Below, one piece after another: positions 26,017 to 33,346 of a stretch of 64,000 nt of DNA (the first letter of the stretch is position 1; every line of letters starts with the position of its first letter). Below the pieces are notes generated by a model. That model saw nothing but the letters and a program-made list of their open reading frames with translations. It was not told where the DNA came from and searched no databases. The translations under genes and the position numbers were made by a program. The stretch covers positions 1 to 64,000 of the forward strand of contig NZ_PEGH01000017.1 of assembly GCF_002737755.1 (NCBI RefSeq). The letters run 5' to 3'. The DNA comes from Caulobacter sp. BP25 (GTDB lineage: Bacteria > Pseudomonadota > Alphaproteobacteria > Caulobacterales > Caulobacteraceae).

Positions 26017-26466
26017 ATGGTGATGCGGCAGCTTGTTTGCCCGGCCTGCGGCGCGACCAATCGCGCCCCGGAAGACAAAGACGCCCTGGCGGCCAAGTGC
26101 GGTCGCTGCGGCGAGCGCCTGTTCTCCGGTGCGCCAGCCGAGGTCAGCGGCGCGCAGTTGACCGCCCACGCCGGCAAGAGTCGGGGCGTCGCCGTGCTCG
26201 TCGATGTCTGGGCCCCGTGGTGTGGCCCCTGTCGGTCCATGGCCCCTCAGTTTGCTGCCGCCGCCGCAAGGCTCGAGCCGGACGTGCGGCTCCTGAAGCT
26301 CAATTCGGAAGCTGAACCTCAGGCCGCAGGGGCACTCGGCGTCACGGGCATTCCGGCCCTGCTGCTCTATCGGGACGGATCCATCATCGCGCGAACCGCC
26401 GGGCTGATGAGCACGGCACAGATCGTCGCCTGGACGCACCAGGCCCTGGCTCAGGCCCGCGCCTGA
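26017..26466 (+). CDS. trxC: thioredoxin 2 with N-terminal zinc ribbon
   Basis: This is a 149-residue protein. An N-terminal zinc ribbon has four cysteines (Cys8, Cys11, Cys28, Cys31 in CPACG and CGRCG), and the thioredoxin domain has the active site WAPWCGPCRSM (Cys69, Cys72) and the cis-proline loop GVTGIPALLLY. This layout defines TrxC. It reduces disulfides and can reduce protein or low-molecular-weight persulfides, which suits its place 11 bases after sqr. Confidence 0.85.
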   Translation: MVMRQLVCPACGATNRAPEDKDALAAKCGRCGERLFSGAPAEVSGAQLTAHAGKSRGVAVLVDVWAPWCGPCRSMAPQFAAAAARLEPDVRLLKLNSEAEPQAAGALGVTGIPALLLYRDGSIIARTAGLMSTAQIVAWTHQALAQARA

Positions 26467-26487
26467 GCCAGCTAGAGGAGTTTGATC

Positions 26488-26691
26488 ATGACTGTCGACC
26501 GAATGGTTCTGGCCTTTGCAGGCCTTGTCGTCCTGTTGGGTGTTGCCCTGGCTCAGTTCGTCCATCCCTGGTGGATCGGCCTGACCATCTTTGCGGGCCT
26601 CAACATGATTCAGGCGGCCTTTACCGGCTTTTGCCCGGCCGCGATGATCTTCAAGAAGCTCGGCGTCAAGCCGGGCATCGCTTTCCGGTGA
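26488..26691 (+). CDS. small inner-membrane protein, DUF2892/YgaP-like
   Basis: This 67-residue protein has two hydrophobic segments (VLAFAGLVVLLGVALAQF and WIGLTIFAGLNMIQAAF) joined by a short HPWW turn, then GFCPAAMIFKKLGVK. This is the DUF2892 pattern, the same two-helix module fused to rhodanese in YgaP. It is often beside sulfide genes and may bring sulfurtransfer to the membrane through its single Cys. The start follows AGAGGAGTTTGATC. Confidence 0.75.
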   Translation: MTVDRMVLAFAGLVVLLGVALAQFVHPWWIGLTIFAGLNMIQAAFTGFCPAAMIFKKLGVKPGIAFR

Positions 26692-26696
26692 GTATA

Positions 26697-27953
26697 ATGC
26701 GCACCGCCCTTGCCCTGACCTTGCTGGCCAGCGTCGCCACGCCCCTCGGCGCGTCGGCCATGACCCTGCCTGAGGCCATTGTCTTGGCGCGGCGCGCCAA
26801 TCCAGGTCTCGCCCAGGTGCAGGCTCAGTCGGATGCGGCCAGTGCCCGGCTGACCCAGGCCCGCGCCGGCCGCCTGCCCAGCCTGACCCTGTCGGCTGAG
26901 AGCGCCAGCGGAACGACCGATCTTAGCGGCTTCTTCGGCTTTGGTCAGAGCGATGTTTCGCCCCGCGCCGCGTCGTTGCAGCTGCGTCAGTCGTTGTTCT
27001 CAGGTGGTGGTGTCAGCGCCGCCATCACCCAGGCCAGAGAGGGCAAGGCCGCAGCCTTGGCCCAGGTCGGCGGCGCGACGGCCATGCTGAGCGCCGAAGT
27101 CGCGTCGGCCTATGTCGGGGTGCTGAGCGCCCAGGACATGGTGGCGTTGAGCCGGGCCCAGCTCGCCCAGATGGAAACCATCACCAGCCAGGCGCAGTTG
27201 CGCTTCAAAAGCGGTGAGATACCGCGCACAGATCTTGACCAGGCCACGGCCCGTCTGGCCGAGAGCCGGGCGGGTCTGGCCCGAGCCGAAGGCCAGCTGG
27301 CCCGGAGCCGAGCCCATTTCGTATCGGTCGTCGGCGCCGAACCGGACGGACTTGAGGCCGTGGTCTCGCCCCCCGCGACGCCCGCCTCGCTCGATGAGGC
27401 GATCGCAGCGGCATCTGAATCGAGCCCCATGCTATTAGCCGCCCAAGCGGCGGAACGTGCGGCGCAGGCCGGGGTTCGCTACGCCAAGGCCGATCGACTG
27501 CCGAGCCTGGCACTGACTGCTACGGCCAGCACAGCACGTGACCAGTTCTTTCCCGGCTACAGCGCCGATGGCGTCACGGTGGGTGTGCAAGGACGCTGGA
27601 CCCTGTTCTCGGGTGGCGCTGTCAGCGGCCGCATAGACGAGGCCGGGGCGGCGCTTCGTTCCGCTCAGGCGAGCCTGAATTCAGCTCAGGCTCGAGTCCG
27701 GGAGACGGTGATCGTTGCCTGGGGCGATGTCGCCACTGCTCGGGCAGTGATACTGGCCGCCACCGATCAGGCCAGTGCCGCGACGAGCGCGCTGGACAGC
27801 GTGCGCAATGAAGTGCGGGTGGGCCAAAGGCCTGTCCTGGATTTGCTCGACGCCGAACGCGAAGCCTTGGCCGCCCAAAGCGGCCTGGTGACCGCGCGCG
27901 GCGAGGTTACGATCTCGTCCTATCGGCTCAATGCCCTTCTGCATGGCCAATGA
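26697..27953 (+). CDS. TolC-family outer-membrane efflux channel
   Basis: This 418-residue protein has a signal peptide (LALTLLASVATPLGASA) and then two repeats of long Ala/Gln-rich helices with the outer membrane factor pattern (LTLPEAI-like start, LAQVQAQSDAASARLTQARA, later AQASLNSAQARVRETVIVAW and LDLLDAERE). It would trimerise as the outer-membrane exit duct. The RND permease and adaptor of a pump lie divergently at 19629-23872, so the pump parts are split across both arms of the same regulated promoter. It ends six bases before the truncated-element region. Confidence 0.85.
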   Translation: MRTALALTLLASVATPLGASAMTLPEAIVLARRANPGLAQVQAQSDAASARLTQARAGRLPSLTLSAESASGTTDLSGFFGFGQSDVSPRAASLQLRQSLFSGGGVSAAITQAREGKAAALAQVGGATAMLSAEVASAYVGVLSAQDMVALSRAQLAQMETITSQAQLRFKSGEIPRTDLDQATARLAESRAGLARAEGQLARSRAHFVSVVGAEPDGLEAVVSPPATPASLDEAIAAASESSPMLLAAQAAERAAQAGVRYAKADRLPSLALTATASTARDQFFPGYSADGVTVGVQGRWTLFSGGAVSGRIDEAGAALRSAQASLNSAQARVRETVIVAWGDVATARAVILAATDQASAATSALDSVRNEVRVGQRPVLDLLDAEREALAAQSGLVTARGEVTISSYRLNALLHGQ

Positions 27954-28163
27954 ACCAGCCACGTCCGACAATGTGCTGCGGGCGCTGGCCGATATGCAGT
28001 TGCTCCCCCGCGCGACGCGCCTGCTTTCGCGTGAATGCTAGAGGTTGGCGTGGTCTCGACGTCGCCTGTGGAACGAACCGGTGACTTACTTCAAAGCCGG
28101 TTGCTCCACCGATGCGTAGGTACAATCGTCTAGAAGTGCTAAGACGACTCGATACAATGTCGG
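27954..28163. other. non-coding spacer after the TolC-type gene
   Basis: No gene is visible here. AACCGG at about 28075 and CCGGTT at about 28096 are inverted copies with a 15-base gap, possibly a weak hairpin. From 28120 the sequence becomes less GC-rich and leads into degenerate repeats. Confidence 0.4.
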
Positions 28164-28289
28164 GACAACTTAGCGCCGTCCGGCTAACCCATTGAAACGG
28201 AACGGGTCGGCAAATTCGCTAACTTGGGGCCACAACTTAACGCTGGCACAGAAACCCTATCCGACAAGCTAGCGCTGTCCCTAAACCCC
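28164..28289 (+). repeat. three degenerate 27-bp direct repeats, probable transposon-end remnants
   Basis: Copies start at 28164, 28231 and 28263. Each has the core ACAACTTAGCGC or a close variant (ACAACTTAACGC, ACAAGCTAGCGC) and ends in AACCC or ACCCC. An inverted partial copy (TCGCTAACTTGGGG) lies at about 28216. Several spaced copies near one end are typical of transposase binding sites. The family is uncertain. A related segment occurs at 34231-34262. Confidence 0.4.
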
Positions 28290-28297
28290 GGAACTCC

Positions 28298-28723
28298 GTC
28301 CTAGAGCCCCTCTCATTCAAACGTCATCGCTTTGCGCCCGAGATCATCCGGCCCGCGATCTGGCTCTATTTCCGCTTCAGCCTGAGTCTGCGAGACGTGG
28401 AGGAGTTGCTGGCCGAGCGCGGCGTCGAAGCCAGCTATGAGACGATCCGACGCTGGGCGAAGAAGTTCGGGCCGGCGATCGCGCGCCGACTAAAGGCGCT
28501 GCGGCCCAAGCCGTCGCCGCGCTGGCATCTCGATGAAATGGTCTGCCGGGTCGGCGGCAAGCACGTCTACCTGTGGCGCGCCGTGGATGACGAGGGCGAG
28601 GTGCTCGACATACTCGCTCAGCGGCGCCGGGACGCCGACGCGGCCAGGAAATTCCTGGTGAGATTGTTGCGCGGCCAGCCCATTGAGCCGGAGCGAATAA
28701 CGACCGACGGGCTCAGATCCTAA
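28298..28723 (+). pseudogene. truncated IS6-family transposase
   Basis: The frame reads FKRHRFAPEIIRPAIWLYFR, then SLSLRDVEELLAERGVEASY, ETIRRWAKKFGP, and the first DDE region WHLDEMVCRVGGKHVYLWRA. This is the conserved N-terminal half of IS6/IS26-like transposases, with the first catalytic Asp in HLDE. It stops at ITTDGLRS, about the middle of the catalytic domain where family members continue, so the remaining catalytic residues are missing. There is no plausible start codon either. It is an inactive fragment. The sequence GCGCTGTCCCTAAACC at about 28272 may be what is left of its left end. Confidence 0.7.
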
Positions 28724-28932
28724 AGCACCTCAACTGTTTCCCGAGCGATGTCGGCTGGTTGCTGGGTCATGGCCAGCTGCACCGAGACTATCCAGCTGAG
28801 CAAGTCGATGAGCTGGGCCGAGAGCTGATTTCCTCGCGCGAGATTGCCTGGCGCTGGCGAGTGTCTCCGACCATGCGCGATCGCCTTGGCGTCGATCATG
28901 ACATCGATCGAGTGCTGCGCTGGCCTGTCTGA
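28711..28932 (+). pseudogene. C-terminal fragment of an unidentified gene
   Basis: Directly at the transposase break another frame opens and runs 71 codons to TGA: LKHLNCFPSDVGWLLGHGQ, then ELGRELISSREIAWRWRVSP, then MRDRLGVDHDIDRVLRWPV. The composition is protein-like and the end looks natural, but there is no start, so it is the tail of a gene cut by the insertion or deletion event. I do not recognise the family. Confidence 0.4.
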
Positions 28933-28961
28933 TTTACGATGTAGGAGGTCAGCGACAACGT

Positions 28962-29831
28962 CTATCGCGCCACGGCGTTCAGCGCCGCTCGGACCCGTGG
29001 GCCGTATTGCGGATCGGCGAACAGCCGTGAGTGCTCGGCGTTCGACAGCGTCACGAATTCCACGGTTCGACCTTGAGCTTTGAGGCGCTCGGCCAGCCGT
29101 TGCGTCGCCGAGAAATTGATCGTTTTGTCAGCGCGCGACGCGATTACAATCACCGGTCCGGGCCGATCCTTCAACAGCGCCGGGATGTCGTAGCGTACGG
29201 CGCTGTCGGCGACGCGCAGTCGAACGAACGGCGCCAGCACGCCGGCCTTGGCGTCGGCCACGTCGTCGTATTGAGCGAAGGCGCCTTCCAGTACGATCGT
29301 CGCGAGGGCGCTGGTGTCGGCCGCCAAGGCGGCGCAGAAGCCGCCCCCCAGCGAGTGTCCCCAAAAGATCAAGAGGCGGCCATCCTGAGTCCTACGCTTG
29401 ATCTCGGCGACAAGCGCCGCGCGCGCGGCGTCGAAGTCAGCCCGCGAGCCGCGGCCGTCGCTCAAGCCCAAACCGGGATAGTCGAACAACAACACGTCGC
29501 CGTATGGCGCCAAAGCGCCGCCGCGGGCCGCGCCGGCATAGGCCTCGCGGAAAGCGTTACCACCGCAGAACACGATCAGCGGCGCATCCGGACGCCCTTC
29601 TATGATCGCGGCATGGATGTAACCGAAGTCGGCCTTCAGCTTGGCGTAGGTCACCCGCCGATCTGGCTCCAGACGCGCCTGGCTGGTTGGTTCGCCGGAC
29701 ATCTTCCAGCCGTGGCGAGCCGCGTCTTCATTGGTGACCAGAACGTCGCGCGGTCCGATCTTGACGGTCACGCAGCCCGCCAGCACGCTGGCCAAGAGGC
29801 AGGACAGAAGGATGTATGGCAACCGGGTCAA
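28962..29831 (-). CDS. alpha/beta-hydrolase lipoprotein
   Basis: This is a 289-residue protein. The N-terminus is a lipoprotein signal with lipobox LAGC at Cys20. The hydrolase fold follows: strand and turn LLFDYPGLGLSDGRGS, nucleophile elbow WGHSLGGGF with Ser160, and probable Asp235 (ASRADKTINF) and His267 (NAEHSRLF). It is a periplasm-facing serine hydrolase of BAAT/BEM46-like style. It is the last gene of the minus-strand operon that begins with two small peptides and overlaps the acyltransferase-like gene by four bases. In that setting it could cleave an ester or peptide bond in the modified product, or give self-protection (inference). Confidence 0.75.
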   Translation of the reverse strand: MTRLPYILLSCLLASVLAGCVTVKIGPRDVLVTNEDAARHGWKMSGEPTSQARLEPDRRVTYAKLKADFGYIHAAIIEGRPDAPLIVFCGGNAFREAYAGAARGGALAPYGDVLLFDYPGLGLSDGRGSRADFDAARAALVAEIKRRTQDGRLLIFWGHSLGGGFCAALAADTSALATIVLEGAFAQYDDVADAKAGVLAPFVRLRVADSAVRYDIPALLKDRPGPVIVIASRADKTINFSATQRLAERLKAQGRTVEFVTLSNAEHSRLFADPQYGPRVRAALNAVAR

Positions 29832-30628
29832 ACAACCTCTCCGTGGGCCAGGGCCGATCGAAGCGCCGACCTTATGCCGATGTCGCTCTGGGCAAGATGT
29901 AGCATCTCGCGCCGCGCCGGTTCGGCGCCGTAATCGTCGGGCACCGGATAGCTCTCGATCAGCAGGCTAGCGAGCTCCCAGGCGTCAGGATCGAGCTTCA
30001 TGAAGGCATCGAGCCGACGGATCACCCGGGTGGCCAGGGCGTATGCGTCGTGCTGGCCACCAGGCACATGGTCAACCAGCACGTCGAGCCGTTCATCCAC
30101 GTGATGGGCGATCACCGGAAAGACATCGCACTCCAGGCGCGTGGCGATTTTGGCCCAGGCGATCGTTAGATAACGCAGCCGTCCGAGCAAGGGCGCGTAG
30201 GCGTTGGCCAAGCCGCTAGCGGCGTAGTCGGCCATGCAAAACAGAATACAGCGCTTCTGCCGACAGTTCCTGAGATCGCGGGGTGTCAGCGCCGAGACGA
30301 ACTGAACGGCGTCGGGGATCAAGCCCCGGTTTTCGCGCCAGAAGGCGACACCCTCCTGGCTGGTCAGGACAAGGAATGGCAGGCCTAGCGGCGTCGCCAG
30401 ATCGAGCAACAGGAAGTATGTGGAAAAGTGCGCCGACACGATCATCAGCCCCGACGGCGATGACGCGATCCCGCGCCGCATCGCCTCGAGCGTCATCGCT
30501 GGAAAGCAAACCGTCGGTCGCGGCTTCCGGCCCGCCATGATATCGACGGCGGTGCTCCAGTTCCGGATGCGGAGAACACGCGCGTGCTCCCGCCGCGCTT
30601 CGGCGTCGCCCGTCTCGCTCGTCGTCAC
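29828..30628 (-). CDS. LpxL/HtrB-fold acyltransferase-like protein with altered active site
   Basis: This 266-residue protein follows the lysophospholipid acyltransferase (LpxL/HtrB-like) layout: GLMIVSAHFSTYFLLLDLAT in place of the GxLIVTAHFGNWE block, a central RYLTIAWAKIATRLECDVFPVIA, and the ending FMKLDPDAWELASL resembling PEQW. In active relatives the motif is HX4D/E. Here His67 is followed five residues on by Phe72, and the nearest acid is Asp76, so normal acyl transfer chemistry is doubtful or altered. The usual N-terminal membrane anchor is also absent. It overlaps its neighbours by four bases on both sides, which ties it firmly to the peptide operon. A lipid-related modification is a possibility, not a conclusion. 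Confidence 0.55.
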   Translation of the reverse strand: MTTSETGDAEARREHARVLRIRNWSTAVDIMAGRKPRPTVCFPAMTLEAMRRGIASSPSGLMIVSAHFSTYFLLLDLATPLGLPFLVLTSQEGVAFWRENRGLIPDAVQFVSALTPRDLRNCRQKRCILFCMADYAASGLANAYAPLLGRLRYLTIAWAKIATRLECDVFPVIAHHVDERLDVLVDHVPGGQHDAYALATRVIRRLDAFMKLDPDAWELASLLIESYPVPDDYGAEPARREMLHLAQSDIGIRSALRSALAHGEVV

Positions 30629-31470
30629 GGCAGGTCCCGAGCGATACGGAAACCGAAGTCGTTGTCGCGGAAGTCGACCTTGTTACGGCCCCTGGCGGCA
30701 GGTCTCAGGAAATTGTCGGGCGTGTTCCATCCGCCCCCCCGGAGCATGCGCCGCCCGCAGTCGCCGCCCGCGTTTGCGCCGCCGTCGGCTGGCGCGGTGT
30801 CATAGGTGAGCGTGAAGCAGTCCTCGACCCACTCCCAGACATTGCCGGCCATGTCGTAGATCCCGAACCGATTGGGCGCGTAGCCGCCCACCGGCACGGT
30901 CGCGTTGGTCCCGCTATCCTTGAAATTGGCCGCGCTGGGCGAGATTTGCTCTCCGTCGGCGAAGGTGGAGCGCCCGCCCGCTCTGGCGGCATATTCCCAT
31001 TCCGCCTCGCTCAGCAGACGGTAGGGCTTGCCAGTCTTGGCCGACAGCCAGGCGCCATAATCGTGCGCGTCGCGCCAAGAGACGTTGATCACCGGGCGTC
31101 GCCCCCGGCCCCATCCGGCGTCGCTCGCGACGGCGGTCCCGTTGTCGGTCGCCTTGCAGCCGCCAGCCGCCACGCAGGCGTCCCATTCGTCGAACGTGAC
31201 CTCGAAGCGCCCCACGGCGAATGGGCGCGCGATGGTGACCTTATGCGTCGGCCCCTCGTCAGGGCCCCTGCCCTTCTCCTTAGCCGACGACCCCATCACG
31301 AACGTGCCAGCGGGCACGGCGACCAACTCGGGGCAAACGGCGTCACAATCCCGGAATGGCTGGGACGCGGTCTGTGCATTGGCGACGCCGCACGCCGCGG
31401 TGACGATCCAAGCCGCGAGGCCGGCGAGAGCGGAACGAGGCGAAAAAGTCATGAAATCCAATACTGTCAT
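30625..31470 (-). CDS. FGE/SUMF1-fold protein lacking the FGE cysteines, exported
   Basis: This protein is about 281 residues from the ATG at 31470; an ATG at 31452 is also possible. A signal peptide (LAGLAAWIVTAACGVANAQT) precedes the fold. FGE-sulfatase signatures are clear: VPAGTFVMGSS, EGPTHKVTIARPFAVGRFEV, RPVINVSWRDAHDYGAWLS, RLLSEAEWEYAARAG, GIYDMAGNVWEWVEDCF and the terminal RDNDFGFRIARDLP. The copper-binding cysteine pair of true formylglycine-generating enzymes, normally just after RGGS, is absent (LRGGGWNTPDNFLRPAARGR), so it is unlikely to oxidise Cys to formylglycine. Six cysteines elsewhere could form disulfides. It may be a non-oxidase member (PvdO-like) acting on the peptide in the periplasm (inference). 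Its stop overlaps the next gene by four bases. Confidence 0.75.
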   Translation of the reverse strand: MTVLDFMTFSPRSALAGLAAWIVTAACGVANAQTASQPFRDCDAVCPELVAVPAGTFVMGSSAKEKGRGPDEGPTHKVTIARPFAVGRFEVTFDEWDACVAAGGCKATDNGTAVASDAGWGRGRRPVINVSWRDAHDYGAWLSAKTGKPYRLLSEAEWEYAARAGGRSTFADGEQISPSAANFKDSGTNATVPVGGYAPNRFGIYDMAGNVWEWVEDCFTLTYDTAPADGGANAGGDCGRRMLRGGGWNTPDNFLRPAARGRNKVDFRDNDFGFRIARDLP

Positions 31471-31498
31471 CTCAAGGTGAGTAACTATCGCACGCGTC

Positions 31499-32038
31499 CT
31501 AGAGCCATATCCTGGATTCACGCGCGATCAGCGAGGAGACTTGGGCCTCGACCTCGGCGAGATGATCGGCGTCGTCCGAGGCCCAGCGCATGGCGGTCAG
31601 ATGCCCTCGCAGCAGGGCCAGGCGCCGATGCCGCTCGTTGCGCTCTTTCAGCGAGGCGTGCTCCAGGCGTGTCAGGATTTCGGGCGACGTCCTGTCTACA
31701 ACCCACTCGACGAACGCCTCCTGGATCTCGGAGAGCGAGCCTCCGAACCTCGGAACGGCGACGCCTTGCTCCCGCGGGACATGTAGGAAGGCCTCATCGA
31801 CCTGAGCCAGCAGATAAGCCGTAGTGCAGTTGGAGACAAAGGCGACGCCTAGCAAGACGTGGTGGAACAACGGCGCGACGAGTATTGGCGGCGCCAATAG
31901 ATCGTGCGCCAGATTGACACGCGCTCCATCGGCGGGGTGCTCCTTCAGCGCCTTGATCGCTTGCAGCATGTCATCGACCCGCTGGTCGGCCATTGGCGAG
32001 CTCTCGGCGCCCATATGGATGCGAAGCCGCCTAGGCAC
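31499..32038 (-). CDS. unrecognised protein of the peptide operon
   Basis: This is up to 179 residues. The GTG at 32038 overlaps the M50 protease stop by eight bases; ATGs at 32014 and 31993 are alternatives. It has no signal peptide. The middle is hydrophobic with histidines and one Cys (LVAPLFHHVLLGVAFVSNC, TTAYLLAQVDEAFLHVP). The C-terminal half is helical and charged (SLSEIQEAFVEWVVDRTSPE, LKERNERHRRLALLRGHLTA). I do not recognise the family. Its place between the protease and the FGE-fold gene suggests a dedicated maturation, scaffold or peptide-binding role (inference). Confidence 0.6.
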   Translation of the reverse strand: MPRRLRIHMGAESSPMADQRVDDMLQAIKALKEHPADGARVNLAHDLLAPPILVAPLFHHVLLGVAFVSNCTTAYLLAQVDEAFLHVPREQGVAVPRFGGSLSEIQEAFVEWVVDRTSPEILTRLEHASLKERNERHRRLALLRGHLTAMRWASDDADHLAEVEAQVSSLIARESRIWL

Positions 32039-32996
32039 GGGACACTGAAGCCTTCAACATCTTGAGCAGGGATCGGGTGAAGAAGATCAGGCCCAAGCAA
32101 CTGAGACCGCCCAGGAAGACCGCGGACGGAGTCAGGCCTCCATGCATCGCGCCGTCGACGAGGTGCTGGATGTTCCGCCACAAACCGCGACCGACAAAGA
32201 GAAGATAAGCGGCCGTGACGGCCACGATGGCGATCTTCACGAGCTTAAACGGGTCGCGAGCTTCGATCCAATCGGAGAACTCGGCGAGGATCTTCTGGCC
32301 GTCGAACCGCGCCACGGGGATCAGGTTCAACAGCACGGTGAAATTGTTGATATGCACAAGGCTCAGCAGCGCGCGCTCCTGCAGGAGCCACGCGGCCACG
32401 GTCAGTAAGATCGAGGCCAGCATCTGGAAGTAGACACCGCCGGTGTAGACGATGATCCGCTCTCGACGCGACAGCAGCTTAACCAAGCTGAGTTTGGTGA
32501 AGAAGGACGGCATGACCAAGTAGATGCCGACGCCCAGGCCGTCGGCCCGAACGCCCACGCTCCGACAAGCGGCCGCGTGGCCGAACTCGTGCAACACCAA
32601 CAGGGCCGAGATGCCGAGGAAGCCGCTGATCGCGGCCCAGCCGATGTTCGAGGCCTTGTTCAGGTCGAAGACCTTGATCATCGGCACATAGCCGTAGATG
32701 TCGACCAGAACCGGTAGGAAAACGCCCGCGATGAAAGCCAAGGTCAGCAGTACAAAGTGCGCACCAGGCCGGATCAATGGGCTAAACACGTCACCGATCA
32801 CATTGATCCAGGCCTCCGGGATGACGTCAAAGCTCGTCAGGAAGGCGCGAGCCTGGGCCGGCCCCTCGCGCGCGGGCTTCCGAGCTAGAAGCGCCTCCAG
32901 ATCACCGCGCTCCGCGACTTCCGGGGGGAGCATGTAGCGCCGACCACGGTGATAGACCGTCGCCCTGCCCTTCACGATGTGAGCGCGAATTTCCAT
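32031..32996 (-). CDS. M50 (site-2 protease-like) membrane metalloprotease
   Basis: This 321-residue membrane protein has the zinc site LVLHEFGHAAACRSVG (His136, Glu137, His140) and the distant third ligand NLIPVARFDGQ (Asn224 to Asp232), the NxxPxxxxDG motif of the M50 family. About six hydrophobic segments surround them. Residues 1-60 are cytoplasmic and start with MEIRAHIVKGRATVYHRGRR, which could bind the peptide leader. Related 'putative peptide zinc metalloprotease' proteins accompany ribosomally made peptides such as those of the yyd locus. It follows the two small peptide genes by 89 bases and is the likely leader-cleaving or export protease. The ATG at 32996 (GCGGAAACCC upstream) is preferred to a TTG extension that overlaps the peptide gene. 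Confidence 0.8.
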   Translation of the reverse strand: MEIRAHIVKGRATVYHRGRRYMLPPEVAERGDLEALLARKPAREGPAQARAFLTSFDVIPEAWINVIGDVFSPLIRPGAHFVLLTLAFIAGVFLPVLVDIYGYVPMIKVFDLNKASNIGWAAISGFLGISALLVLHEFGHAAACRSVGVRADGLGVGIYLVMPSFFTKLSLVKLLSRRERIIVYTGGVYFQMLASILLTVAAWLLQERALLSLVHINNFTVLLNLIPVARFDGQKILAEFSDWIEARDPFKLVKIAIVAVTAAYLLFVGRGLWRNIQHLVDGAMHGGLTPSAVFLGGLSCLGLIFFTRSLLKMLKASVSRA

Positions 32997-33085
32997 GGGT
33001 TTCCGCCAGCTGCATACGACCGAGCCAGCATCTTGGGGCAGGGCTGGTCGCTTGAAATCACAATCGAGCGCCGCCTCCCGGGCGC

Positions 33086-33226
33086 CTACCAAGACGTCTC
33101 CTGAAAGTCGATCGTGCAGTGATCACCACTATCGCAATCGACGGTGACGCTGGTCGAATAAGCAATGATTTCTTCCAGCTCTTCGATTTCGACGATCGCG
33201 ACTGGGACGGTTTCGGAATTGATCAT
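33086..33226 (-). CDS. small peptide 2, candidate RiPP precursor
   Basis: This is a 46-residue peptide. Residues 1-24 (MINSETVPVAIVEIEELEE then IIAYS) match the sister peptide almost exactly over EIEELEEIIAYS. The tail of 22 residues is different: TSVTVDCDSGDHCTIDFQE then TSW, with two cysteines (Cys31, Cys37) and a terminal Trp. A conserved acidic, amphipathic leader-like half with a variable Ser/Thr/Asp/Cys tail is the classic layout of RiPP precursors. It was too short to stand out by length alone; the support is the conserved pair, the operon position before an M50 protease, and a modest ribosome site (GGAAATATTCA). Modification and cleavage site are unknown. Confidence 0.7.
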   Translation of the reverse strand: MINSETVPVAIVEIEELEEIIAYSTSVTVDCDSGDHCTIDFQETSW

Positions 33227-33346
33227 TGAATATTTCCGCGCTTTGAAGTCGCAAGTCTTGCGGCTCGATCGAGTGCGGCCAGACCAGCCATCCGAGACCG
33301 GACTGGCCGCATGGTTGTGACCGTCGACGAAAAACGCCGACGACAA

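Noticed and set aside
30625..31470. A true formylglycine-generating enzyme
   Set aside because: The catalytic cysteine pair is absent and no sulfatase gene is nearby.
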